DNA of 64,000 nt from Variovorax paradoxus (GTDB lineage Bacteria; Pseudomonadota; Gammaproteobacteria; Burkholderiales; Burkholderiaceae_C), in NCBI RefSeq assembly GCF_018614915.1, contig NZ_JAGGNU010000017.1, positions 62,001 through 126,000 of the forward strand, in the 5' to 3' direction. Positions 54,845 through 62,935 of the stretch are shown one piece after another. How positions within the stretch are numbered: position 1 is the first letter of the stretch; each line of letters begins with the position of its first letter. The notes under the pieces were generated by a model. That model saw nothing but the letters and a program-made list of their open reading frames with translations, searched no databases and was not told the DNA's origin. Both the position numbers and the translations under genes were made by a program.

Positions 54845-55699
54845 ATGAAGTTCGCTCTTTGCAACGAGGTCCTGAAGCACATGCCTTTCGAGGCCCAGTG
54901 CCGCGTCGCCGCGGCCCTGGGGTACGACGCGCTGGAAGTGGCGCCCTTCACGCTGGCGGCCGACCCGATGGCCATCGGCGACGCCGAGGCACGCGCCTTC
55001 CGCCGCACGGCGCAGGAGCACGGCATCGAGATCAGCGGATTGCACTGGCTGCTGGTGGCACCCGCAGGCCTGTCGATCGTCAGCCCCGACGCGGCTGTGC
55101 GCGAGCGCACCACGGCGGTCATGCAGCGCCTGGTCGAGCTCTGCGCGCTGATGGGCGGGCGCTACCTGGTGCACGGCTCGCCCAGGCAGCGCTCGGTGCC
55201 CGAAGGCGACACGCACGAGGCGGCACTCGCACGTGCGCGCGCATGCCTCGCGGCGGCTGCGCGCACGGCGGAGCAACGCGGGGTCGTCTACTGCATCGAG
55301 CCCCTGTCCACCGCCGAGACCGACCTGCTCAACACCGTGGCTCAGGCGGTCGAGCTGGTGCAGGCCATCGGCTCCCCAGCCTTCAAGACCATGATCGACT
55401 GCAGCGCCGCGGGCCAGGTTGAGACCGAGAACGTGCCCGCCCTGATGCGGCGCTGGATGCCCACCGGCCACATCGCCCACGTGCAGGTGAACGACCCCAA
55501 CCGCCGCGGACCGGGCCAAGGCGCGATGCGCTTCGCGCCCATCCTCTCGGCGCTCGGCGAGATGCAGCGGGCCGGCCACTACCAGGGCATCGTCGCGGTC
55601 GAACCCTTCGACTACGTGCCCGACGGCATGGGCTCTGCCGCGCGCGCCATCGGCTACCTGCGCGGGCTTGAGGAAGCCGCGGGAGCCGGCCATGGTTGA
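54845..55699 (+). CDS. TIM-barrel sugar phosphate isomerase/epimerase-like protein
   Basis: 284 residues of the xylose-isomerase-like AP endonuclease family 2 fold. Likely metal ligands include Glu in VVYCIEPLS, the Asp/His pair in MIDCSA and HVQVND, and the Glu of IVAVEPFDYV. It would isomerise or epimerise a sugar acid; its 3' end overlaps the next gene by 8 bases. Confidence 0.83.
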   Translation: MKFALCNEVLKHMPFEAQCRVAAALGYDALEVAPFTLAADPMAIGDAEARAFRRTAQEHGIEISGLHWLLVAPAGLSIVSPDAAVRERTTAVMQRLVELCALMGGRYLVHGSPRQRSVPEGDTHEAALARARACLAAAARTAEQRGVVYCIEPLSTAETDLLNTVAQAVELVQAIGSPAFKTMIDCSAAGQVETENVPALMRRWMPTGHIAHVQVNDPNRRGPGQGAMRFAPILSALGEMQRAGHYQGIVAVEPFDYVPDGMGSAARAIGYLRGLEEAAGAGHG

Positions 55700-57116
55700 G
55701 GCACCGCGCTTCGTGGTCCGCGAGATCGCGCTGTTCGAGCGCCCGGTGGTGCTGCGCCTGCCCTTCCGCTTCGGCGTGGTGACGCTGACCGAATGTCCGC
55801 AGGCCTTCGCACGCGTTCGCATCGAGTTCGCCGATGGGCGCAGCGCCTGGGGTGCCGCCGCCGAGCTGATGGCGCCCAAGTGGTTCGACAAGGACCTCGC
55901 GCTCAGCAACGAGGACAACTTCGAGCAGCTGCGGCGCGTCACCGACCTCGCGCGCGAGGCCTACCTGAGCGAGGCCACGCCCACGAGCGCCTTCGGCCAT
56001 TTCGCGCGGCACCATGATGCGCACCGGCTGGCCGCCGGGCAGCTCGGCTTCAATCCACTCCTGGCGGCCTACGGGCCTGCTCTGCTCGACCGCGCGGTGC
56101 TCGACGCGCTGTGCCGCGCGTTGCAGATCTCCTTCTACGCGGCCATTCGCGGCAACGTTGCGGGCATCGGCCCGGAACGGCCCGAGTTCGACGGCTTGGC
56201 GATGGACGCCTTCCTCGCCGGCCTCGCACCCGCCACGCACATCGAGGCGCGCCACACCGTCGGCATGGTCGATGCCATCACCGCCGCCGACCTGAAGGAG
56301 CCCGTGGCCGACGGCCTGCCGGAAACGCTCGAGGAGGTGGTGCGCGTCTACGGCCACCGCTACTTCAAGCTCAAGGTGGGCGGCGATATCGCCTCCGACC
56401 TGGCGCGCCTCGGCGCGATCGAGGCCGTGCTCGACCGCACGGCCGAACCCTACTTCGTCTCGCTCGACGGCAACGAGCAGTACGCCGATGCGGCCGGCAT
56501 CGCCGAGTTGATGGCGCGCATGCGCGAGACGCCCGCGCTCGCGCGCCTCTACGCCTCCATCCTGTTCGTCGAGCAGCCGATCGCGCGCAAGCTGGCATTG
56601 GAGCGCGACCTTCGCGACCTGCGCAGCGCGAGCATCGGCAAGCCGGTGATCATCGACGAGTCCGACGGCGAGCTCGACAGCTTCGTCCAGGCCCGCTCGC
56701 GCGGCTATGCCGGCGTGTCCTCGAAGACCTGCAAGGGCTTCTACAAGTCCTTGCTCAATGCGGCGCGCTGCGCGGCATGGAACGCCCAGCCATCGGAGAT
56801 CCGCTACTTCATGTCGGCCGAGGACCTGACGACTCAGGCCGGCCTGGCCGTGCAGCAGGACCTGGCGCTGGTCAACCTGCTGGGCATCACGCACGTGGAG
56901 CGCAACGGCCATCACTACGTTGACGGCATGGCGGCACTTCCGGCCAAAGAGCAGCAAAACTTTCTCGATGCGCACGGCGATCTCTATGAGCGCTCGCACG
57001 GCGCGGTGCGCCTGCGCATCGCGAACGGGCGCATCCCGCTTGCCTCGCTGGCCTGCGCCGGCTTCGCGAGCGCAGCCATGCCCGACTTCGACGCCATGAC
57101 GGCGCTCGCCACCTGA
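55692..57116 (+). CDS. Enolase-superfamily (mandelate racemase/MLE-like) enzyme
   Basis: 474 residues from ATG 55692, longer than most members. The C-terminal barrel shows KxK (YFKLKVGG), metal ligands Asp (SLDGNEQY), Glu (FVEQP) and Glu/Asp (IDESDG), and a further lysine in SSKTCKG. Members dehydrate or racemise sugar acids. Its exact reaction is unknown, but it fits a sugar-acid pathway. Confidence 0.78.
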   Translation: MVEAPRFVVREIALFERPVVLRLPFRFGVVTLTECPQAFARVRIEFADGRSAWGAAAELMAPKWFDKDLALSNEDNFEQLRRVTDLAREAYLSEATPTSAFGHFARHHDAHRLAAGQLGFNPLLAAYGPALLDRAVLDALCRALQISFYAAIRGNVAGIGPERPEFDGLAMDAFLAGLAPATHIEARHTVGMVDAITAADLKEPVADGLPETLEEVVRVYGHRYFKLKVGGDIASDLARLGAIEAVLDRTAEPYFVSLDGNEQYADAAGIAELMARMRETPALARLYASILFVEQPIARKLALERDLRDLRSASIGKPVIIDESDGELDSFVQARSRGYAGVSSKTCKGFYKSLLNAARCAAWNAQPSEIRYFMSAEDLTTQAGLAVQQDLALVNLLGITHVERNGHHYVDGMAALPAKEQQNFLDAHGDLYERSHGAVRLRIANGRIPLASLACAGFASAAMPDFDAMTALAT

Positions 57117-57146
57117 TCCTTCACTACCCTTCTCTTCCAATTTCCC

Positions 57147-58025
57147 ATGCGCGACTTCTCCCACGACCACCAGTGGCTCTCCATCAACACCGCCACCGTG
57201 CGCAAGCAATCGGGCGCCGAGGTGCCGCTCGACCGCATCATCGACCAGTGCGGCGCGCGCGGCATCCGCGCCATCAGCCCCTGGCGCGACCAGGTCGCCG
57301 CCGTCGGCATCGACAAGATCGCGAAGCAGCTCAAGGCTCACGGCATCGGCCTCTCGGGCTACTGCCGGGGGGGTTTTTTTCCGGCGCCCGATGCGGCCGG
57401 CCTCGCCGCAGCGCTGGAGGACAACCGGCGCGCCATCGATGAAGCGAAATTGCTGGGCGCCCCCTGCCTCGTGCTGGTGGTCGGCTCCCTGCCCGGCGCG
57501 CTCGAGGGCCAGGCCGCCTACAAGGATCTGGGGCGCGCGCGCAGCGAGGTGCGCGACGGCATCGCCGCATCGCTCGACTACGCGCGCGAGGTCGGCATGC
57601 CGCTCGCCATCGAGCCGCTGCACCCGATGCAGGCGGCCGACCGCGCCTGCATCAACACGCTCGAACAGGCGCTGGACCTGTGCGACGAACTCGATGCCGG
57701 ACGCTCGGGCATGCTCGGCGTGGCGCTCGACATCTACCACGTGTGGTGGGACCCAAAGCTCCAGCAGCAGATCGCGCGCGCCGGCCGCGAGCGCCTGCTC
57801 GCCTATCACGTGTGCGACTGGCTCACGCCCACGCGCGACCTGCTGAGCGACCGCGGCATGATGGGCGACGGCGTGGTCGAGCTGAAGAAGATCCGCGGCT
57901 GGGTCGAGGCCGCCGGCTTCGAGGGCTTCAGCGAAGTCGAGATCTTCTCGGCGCTCGACTGGTGGCAGCGGCCCGGCGAGGAAGTGCTCGACACCTGCAT
58001 CGAGCGCCACCGCAGCGCGGTCTGA
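57147..58025 (+). CDS. TIM-barrel sugar isomerase/epimerase-like protein
   Basis: 292 residues of the same broad xylose-isomerase-like fold as the gene at 54845, though not a close copy. Candidate metal ligands are in PLAIEPLHPM, GVALDIYHVWWD and SEVEIFSALDW. It contains a G7-T7 homopolymer stretch in its coding sequence, but the frame is intact. It ends the sugar-acid operon. Confidence 0.82.
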   Translation: MRDFSHDHQWLSINTATVRKQSGAEVPLDRIIDQCGARGIRAISPWRDQVAAVGIDKIAKQLKAHGIGLSGYCRGGFFPAPDAAGLAAALEDNRRAIDEAKLLGAPCLVLVVGSLPGALEGQAAYKDLGRARSEVRDGIAASLDYAREVGMPLAIEPLHPMQAADRACINTLEQALDLCDELDAGRSGMLGVALDIYHVWWDPKLQQQIARAGRERLLAYHVCDWLTPTRDLLSDRGMMGDGVVELKKIRGWVEAAGFEGFSEVEIFSALDWWQRPGEEVLDTCIERHRSAV

Positions 58026-58068
58026 GCGCAGCCTGCGCGCGGCGGCGGACTGTGCTGCAATCCGCCGC

Positions 58069-59208
58069 ATGGCCTCCCCGACCCTCGACGACCTGCGCCG
58101 CTACGCCGTGGCGCGCACCCTCTTCAAGGCCACGACCCTTCCGCGCGCGATTCGGCGCCTCGGCTTCGTGCAGGCCGATCCGATCCGCGCGCCGGCGCGC
58201 GCGCAGGACCTGACGCTGCGCCACCGCGTCGAGGACTACCGCGCGGGCGATCTCGAAAGCCGCTACGCGCGGCTCGTGATCGACGAGGACTGCCTCGTCA
58301 ACTACGGCTTCCTGCCGCGCGAGCACCTGGCCCTGATGCATCCGCGCGAGGCGCGGCGCGCGTGGGACGCCGAAACCCGCCGCAAGGCAGCCGACGTGCT
58401 GGCATTTGTACGCGAGCACGGGCAGGTGCATCCGCGCCAGGTCGAACAGCACTTCGCGCACGGGCGCGTGAAGAACTACTGGGGCGGCTCGAGCAACGCC
58501 AGCACGCAACTGCTCGACGGCATGCATTACCGCGGCATGCTGCGCGTGGCACGGCGCGACAGCGGCACCCGCGTGTACGAGGCGGTGGCGCACGCGCCCG
58601 GCGACGACAGCCCTGCCGGCCGCGCGCAGCGTGCCGCCGCGCTGATCGATCTGGTGGTGCGCAAGTACGCCCCGCTGCCGGCCGCCAGCCTCAGCTACCT
58701 GGTTCGACTGCTCGGCTACGGCGCGCCGCAGCTCGCGGCGCAAAGCCAGGCCGCCCTGCGCGAGGCGCGCGAACATCTGGCCAGCTGCCGCATCGACGGC
58801 ACCACCTGGTATTGGCCGGCCGACGAGAACCCGGCCTCGCGGCGGCACGCGCCCGATGAAGCCGTGCGCCTGCTCGCGCCCTTCGACCCGGTGGTGTGGG
58901 ACCGTCGGCGCTTCGTGCTGCTATGGGGCTGGGCATACAAGTTCGAGGCCTACACGCCGGCTGCGAAACGCCAGTTCGGCTACTACGCCCTGCCCTTGCT
59001 GTGGCACGACCGCGTGATCGGCTGGGCGAACGTTTCGGCACGCGAAGGCCGGCTGCAAGCGAACTTCGGCTACGCCGCCGCGAAGCCGCGCGACGCGGCA
59101 TTCCGTGCAGCGCTGGATGACGAACTGCAGCACATGACCCGGTTCATGGCCGGGCGGGCGAGCGCCGATCAGGCTTCGACCGCCGCCTTGAGCCGCAACA
59201 GCGCCTGA
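58069..59208 (+). CDS. YcaQ-like winged-helix protein (HTH_42), DNA-repair candidate
   Basis: 379 residues. The HTH_42 pattern is present from LRRYAVARTLFK through QADPIRAPARAQDLTLRHRV, with a later winged-helix region (PFDPVVWDRRRF, WGWAYKFEAYTPAAKRQFGYYALPLLW). E. coli YcaQ is a DNA glycosylase that unhooks interstrand crosslinks. It overlaps the convergent ArsR gene by 40 bases. Confidence 0.82.
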   Translation: MASPTLDDLRRYAVARTLFKATTLPRAIRRLGFVQADPIRAPARAQDLTLRHRVEDYRAGDLESRYARLVIDEDCLVNYGFLPREHLALMHPREARRAWDAETRRKAADVLAFVREHGQVHPRQVEQHFAHGRVKNYWGGSSNASTQLLDGMHYRGMLRVARRDSGTRVYEAVAHAPGDDSPAGRAQRAAALIDLVVRKYAPLPAASLSYLVRLLGYGAPQLAAQSQAALREAREHLASCRIDGTTWYWPADENPASRRHAPDEAVRLLAPFDPVVWDRRRFVLLWGWAYKFEAYTPAAKRQFGYYALPLLWHDRVIGWANVSAREGRLQANFGYAAAKPRDAAFRAALDDELQHMTRFMAGRASADQASTAALSRNSA

Positions 59209-59519
59209 TCCCACTGCTGCACGATGGCATCGAGTGAACGGCGGCCTTCTTCCAGGCGCGCACGCTCGAACTCCCAAAGCCGCTCGCGCCCGACCTTCAC
59301 GTCATGCACCAGGCCGGCGTCGGCGAGCACCTGCAGGTGCTTGGTCACGGCCTGTCGCGTGATCTCGGTTCCGGCCGTGAGCTGCGCGATCGACATCGCA
59401 CCGCCGGCGCACAGCACCGCGACCAGGCGCAGCCGCGTCTCGTCGCCCAGCGCCGCGAAGATCGATGCCGAGGCGCGCAGCGCCGGCTTCTTCAGGGCTG
59501 CGCTAGGGCGTGGCGACAT
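59169..59519 (-). CDS. ArsR-family winged-helix regulator
   Basis: 116 residues. The helix-turn-helix is clear (FAALGDETRLRLVAVLCAGGAMSIAQLTAGTEITRQAVTKHLQVLADAGLV). No obvious metal-binding cysteine motif is seen. Its start overlaps the stop of the SRPBCC gene, so the two are co-translated; such ArsR-AHSA1 pairs are frequent. Confidence 0.88.
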   Translation of the reverse strand: MSPRPSAALKKPALRASASIFAALGDETRLRLVAVLCAGGAMSIAQLTAGTEITRQAVTKHLQVLADAGLVHDVKVGRERLWEFERARLEEGRRSLDAIVQQWDQALLRLKAAVEA

Positions 59520-59964
59520 GCTTCTCGATGTTCTTCATCTGCTCGTCCCAGCCGCCGCTGTTCATGCGGAAGGCTTCCAGACGACGTTCCGGCGGGATCT
59601 GGTCGAAGCCGGATTCGACCAGCGTCAGCAGGGTGCCGCCATCGACTTCCGCGAGCTCGAACTCGACCAGCGTGGTCGGCTCTTTCGAATAGTCAACAGC
59701 GGGATCGATCGCGGCCGGGTGCCAGCGCAGGGCGAGCAGCCGCTCCGGTTCGATGCGCTCGACCAGAACGTCGAAGACGAGATGCTCGTAGCCCGGATAG
59801 GTGATGTGGCCCTTCACGTGCTGGCCGGCGACGAAGGCCTGCCCTTTCAGCGACACGCGGAACCATTCGCCGAACTCCTCGGCGTTGGCCAGCGCACGCC
59901 AGACCCGCGAGCGCGGCGCCTTGAGCAGAATCTTTCTTTCGATGCGGTCCGTGGATGCGTTCAT
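59503..59964 (-). CDS. SRPBCC (AHSA1-like) protein
   Basis: 153 residues from ATG 59964 with AGGAGG upstream. The fold is recognised by RIERKILLKAPRSRVWRALANAEEFGEWF, the central beta strands and the C-terminal helix (ERRLEAFRMNSGGWDEQMKNIEKHV). It may bind a hydrophobic ligand. Paired with ArsR. Confidence 0.87.
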   Translation of the reverse strand: MNASTDRIERKILLKAPRSRVWRALANAEEFGEWFRVSLKGQAFVAGQHVKGHITYPGYEHLVFDVLVERIEPERLLALRWHPAAIDPAVDYSKEPTTLVEFELAEVDGGTLLTLVESGFDQIPPERRLEAFRMNSGGWDEQMKNIEKHVATP

Positions 59965-60138
59965 ATGCAACCTCCTGGATGCATATTAGGACCGGCCTGT
60001 ATAAAGCGCAACCACTTCATTGCATTTAGCCGCACCCAAAGCCCCGCGCCGCGCGAGGTCTGGCGCGCGTGTGACAACGCGGTGCCGCACAGCGCTCCTA
60101 GAATCACCGGGCTGCCGCACGCAAGCGCGGCGGCAAAG

Positions 60139-60289
60139 CGTTCTCAGGGCGGGGTGGAATTCCCCACCGGCGGTGATGGCGACACGTTCGCACAAGCCCG
60201 CGAGCGCCTGCGGCGCGCCATGCGCGGCAGGGTCAGCAGACCTGGTGAGATCCCGGGGCCGACGGTCATAGTCCGGATGAAAGAGAGCG
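60139..60289 (+). ncRNA. FMN riboswitch (RFN element)
   Basis: The conserved RFN core is visible: TTCTCAGGGCGGGGTG followed by an ATTCCCCACCGGCGGT stem, a variable arm with a long hairpin, AGCAGACCTGGTGAGATCC, GGCCGACGGTCATAGTC and GGATGAAAGAGAGCG. It binds FMN and reduces expression of the downstream lumazine synthase. A hairpin between it and ribH at about 60300-60340 may serve as the expression platform. Confidence 0.95.
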
Positions 60290-60379
60290 CGACCCCGTTG
60301 CCGGGCAGGCGCGTTCTCGCGCTTGGCCGGTCCGGGTTCGTGCGCCCTGATTCAGGCAACCCTTCTTCAAAGGCAAACC

Positions 60380-60892
60380 ATGAGTCAGATCAACGACCTT
60401 CCCCTCTCCGCCGTCGCATCAGCCGACACCGCACAGGGCCAGCGCATCGCCTTCGTGCAGGCGCAATGGCATTCGGACATCGTCCACCAGGCACGCGACG
60501 CTTTCCTCGAGGAGATGCAGCGCCAGGGCGTGCCGCCGGACAGCATCGACATCTTCGACGTGCCCGGCGCGTTCGAGATTCCGCTCCATGCCAGGCGGCT
60601 GGCCAAGTCGGGGCGCTACGCCGCCATCGTCGGCTGCGCACTGGTGGTGGACGGCGGCATCTATCGCCACGAGTTCGTCGCCGGCACGGTCGTCAATTCG
60701 CTGATGGCGGTGCAACTGGAGACCGACGTACCGGTGTTTTCGGCGGTGCTCACGCCGCACCACTTCCACGAGCACGTGGAGCACCGCAAGTACTTCCACC
60801 GCCACTTCGCGGTCAAGGGCGCCGAAGTGGCCGAGGCCTGCGTGAAGACCCTCGAAGGATTGCGGCGGCTCGACGCGCTGCTCGCCGCCTGA
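60380..60892 (+). CDS. ribH: Lumazine synthase, RibH2 type
   Basis: 170 residues from ATG 60380 (AAAGG upstream). It forms 6,7-dimethyl-8-ribityllumazine from the pyrimidine and the dihydroxybutanone phosphate. The GGIYRHEFVAGTVV and LTPHHFHEHVEHRKYF segments are typical of the RibH2 group found in some proteobacteria, distinct from ordinary RibH. It is the only riboflavin gene here, controlled by the FMN riboswitch upstream. Confidence 0.92.
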   Translation: MSQINDLPLSAVASADTAQGQRIAFVQAQWHSDIVHQARDAFLEEMQRQGVPPDSIDIFDVPGAFEIPLHARRLAKSGRYAAIVGCALVVDGGIYRHEFVAGTVVNSLMAVQLETDVPVFSAVLTPHHFHEHVEHRKYFHRHFAVKGAEVAEACVKTLEGLRRLDALLAA

Positions 60893-60915
60893 GCCAGCCG
60901 ATGTAGGCTTTCGCG

Positions 60916-61590
60916 ATGAATACCGTCGCCAAGCCCTACACCCTCTACGGCGCACCCGGTTCGGGTGCCACGCCGGTGCACGCCGCGCTCACGCTGATCG
61001 GCGCGCCCTGCGACATCGTCGACGTCGCGCCCTGGAAGAGCGAGGCCGAGCGCGACAGGCTGCTGCCCGTCAACGCGATGCGGCAGGCGCCGGTGCTGGT
61101 GCTGCCCTCGGGCGAGGTCATGACCGAGAGCGCCGCGATCCTGATCTGGCTCGGTGACCACCATCCCGAGGCAGGCCTCGCGCCCGTTGTCGACGATCCG
61201 CGGCGCGCGCAGTACCTGCGCTGGATGAGCTTCGTCTCCGCCGCGATCTATTCCTTGTTCTGGGTGCGCGATGTGCCCTCTCGCCTCGCGGCCGATGCCG
61301 CAGCCGAGAAGGTGATCCTCGAACGCACGGAAGAACGGATCGCCGAATGCTGGCGCCTCATGGACCAACAGATGCCGCACGGCACGCCCTACCTGCTGGG
61401 TGACCGCATCGGCATGCTCGACATCTACGTGACGGTGGTCTCGCGCTGGACGCCGCGGCGCCCGCGTTTCTACCGCGAAGCGCCGCGCATGGCGGAGGTG
61501 GTTCGCCGTGTCGATGCCGAGCCGCGCCTGGTCGAATTCTGGGCCGCCCGCTATCCCTTCAGCCTCGACGGGGAGGCCGCAGAGTCCTGA
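60916..61590 (+). CDS. Glutathione S-transferase-like protein
   Basis: 224 residues. N-terminal thioredoxin-like domain (YTLYGAPGSGATPVHAAL) with glutathione-site TESAAILIWL, and a helical C-terminal domain (GDRIGMLDIYVTVVSRW). Substrate unknown. It lies 23 bases after ribH and may be co-transcribed. Confidence 0.83.
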   Translation: MNTVAKPYTLYGAPGSGATPVHAALTLIGAPCDIVDVAPWKSEAERDRLLPVNAMRQAPVLVLPSGEVMTESAAILIWLGDHHPEAGLAPVVDDPRRAQYLRWMSFVSAAIYSLFWVRDVPSRLAADAAAEKVILERTEERIAECWRLMDQQMPHGTPYLLGDRIGMLDIYVTVVSRWTPRRPRFYREAPRMAEVVRRVDAEPRLVEFWAARYPFSLDGEAAES

Positions 61591-61700
61591 GCCCCGGCAA
61601 GGCCATCCAAGGGTTTGCGCTGACAAGATGAGGGTCAAACCCGGTTCCCGAGCGCCGTAAGAATTTCGTAAGATTCGCGCCCACGCCAATCAGGATTCCA

Positions 61701-62159
61701 ATGTTCGACATCGATTTGCCCGTGCCTGCTGCGGCGGTTCGCAGCCTTCTTGCCAACCATGGGATCGTCCCGGCGCTGGCCTTGCTCAACGACCGGACGC
61801 TGTATCGATTCACGGCGATCTACAAACTGAGCGGCGAGGTGATGCATGCGGCGCACGCCTTCGACCGCATTTCCGAATACCGCACCTGGCTGAAGGTGGT
61901 GCCGCTCGGCAGGAGCTTCTGCCAATATGCGATCGAGCATGGCGAGTTCGTGACCAGCCATGCCTCCAGTGACCAGCGCCTGACGAACCGCCCCTACGCC
62001 GGCATGGTCGAGTCCTACTACGGCCAGTTGCTGACGCGCGCCGACGGCACGCCCTTTGGCACCTTCATCCATTTCGACCTGGAGCCGCGCAGCATTCCGG
62101 CGGAGGAAATCGTCGTCCTGCGCGAGGTGATCCCGCAGTTCATCGACTACCTGGAATGA
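61701..62159 (+). CDS. GAF-like small protein
   Basis: 152 residues. The sequence (LLNDRTLYRFTAIYKLSGEVMHAAHAFDRISEYRTWLKVVPLGRSFCQYAIEHGEFVTSHASSDQRL and DGTPFGTFIHFDLEPRSIPAEEI) suggests a GAF-type ligand-binding fold. No output domain is attached. Role unknown. Confidence 0.6.
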   Translation: MFDIDLPVPAAAVRSLLANHGIVPALALLNDRTLYRFTAIYKLSGEVMHAAHAFDRISEYRTWLKVVPLGRSFCQYAIEHGEFVTSHASSDQRLTNRPYAGMVESYYGQLLTRADGTPFGTFIHFDLEPRSIPAEEIVVLREVIPQFIDYLE

Positions 62160-62165
62160 TCGGGG

Positions 62166-62924
62166 TCAGCCGGTCCGCGCCAGCAGCACCGGCACCGAGG
62201 ACGTCAACAGCGCCACGCCCGACAGCGTGAGCAGACCCAGCACCACCTTTCGGAAGCTGGCCTCGCTGATGCCGATATAGAGCCGCGCGCCGAGCAACAC
62301 GGGCACCAGCACCGCCATCGCCGCGATGCCGAGCAGCGGCAGCGCTTCCGTGCCGACGAGGCCCGCTCCAACGTACAGCGAGAAGGCCACCACCAGCATC
62401 GAGAGATTGAAGTTCTGGATCACGGCGCGCTGCACGTCCTTCTCGAGTCCGCGCAGCGTGCACCAGAGCGTGGGAATCGCGCCGGTGAAGCCGCCCAGGC
62501 CGCCGCAGACGCCGCCGATCAGCCCGATCGCCGCGTCGGCCGGCCGCCCGCCCGCAGTCACGCGCGGCAGATCGCGCGCCATCAGCATGGCCGGACACCA
62601 GAGCACCAGCAGCCCGCCGAGACAGGCCTTGAACAGCGGCACGTCGAGCCTCGGCAGCAGCCATACGCCTAGCGGCACGCCGACCAACCCGCCGAGCACG
62701 AAGGGCAACAGCAACGCGCGGTCGAAGCCGCGCCGCACGGTGACAGCCGCGATCACCTGGCCGGTGAGCGCACCGAAGGTCGCGAGCACCGCGGCCAGCT
62801 TCGGATCCACCGTCCAGGCCCAGAAGGACATCGCGACCAGCCCGAAGGCAAAGCCCGACAAGCCCTGCACGAAACCGGCGACGACCGCGCCGAGCGCGAC
62901 GATCAGGTACAGCGAGGAAGACAA
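62166..62924 (-). CDS. TauE/SafE-family permease
   Basis: 252 residues from TTG 62924 with about eight hydrophobic segments and the family pattern VVAGFVQGLSGFAFGLVAMSFWAW and GGVCGGLGGFTGAIPTLWCTLRGL. A CTG start at 62939 overlapping the MFS stop is possible; both are non-ATG, so the start is uncertain. Members export sulfite or organosulfonates. It is downstream of an MFS gene in the same direction. Confidence 0.78.
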   Translation of the reverse strand: MSSSLYLIVALGAVVAGFVQGLSGFAFGLVAMSFWAWTVDPKLAAVLATFGALTGQVIAAVTVRRGFDRALLLPFVLGGLVGVPLGVWLLPRLDVPLFKACLGGLLVLWCPAMLMARDLPRVTAGGRPADAAIGLIGGVCGGLGGFTGAIPTLWCTLRGLEKDVQRAVIQNFNLSMLVVAFSLYVGAGLVGTEALPLLGIAAMAVLVPVLLGARLYIGISEASFRKVVLGLLTLSGVALLTSSVPVLLARTG

Positions 62925-62935
62925 GAAGGGAATCT

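Noticed and set aside
57367..57380. Possible frameshift at G7-T7 homopolymer
   Set aside because: The protein continues in frame with a conserved TIM-barrel sequence on both sides, so no change is needed.
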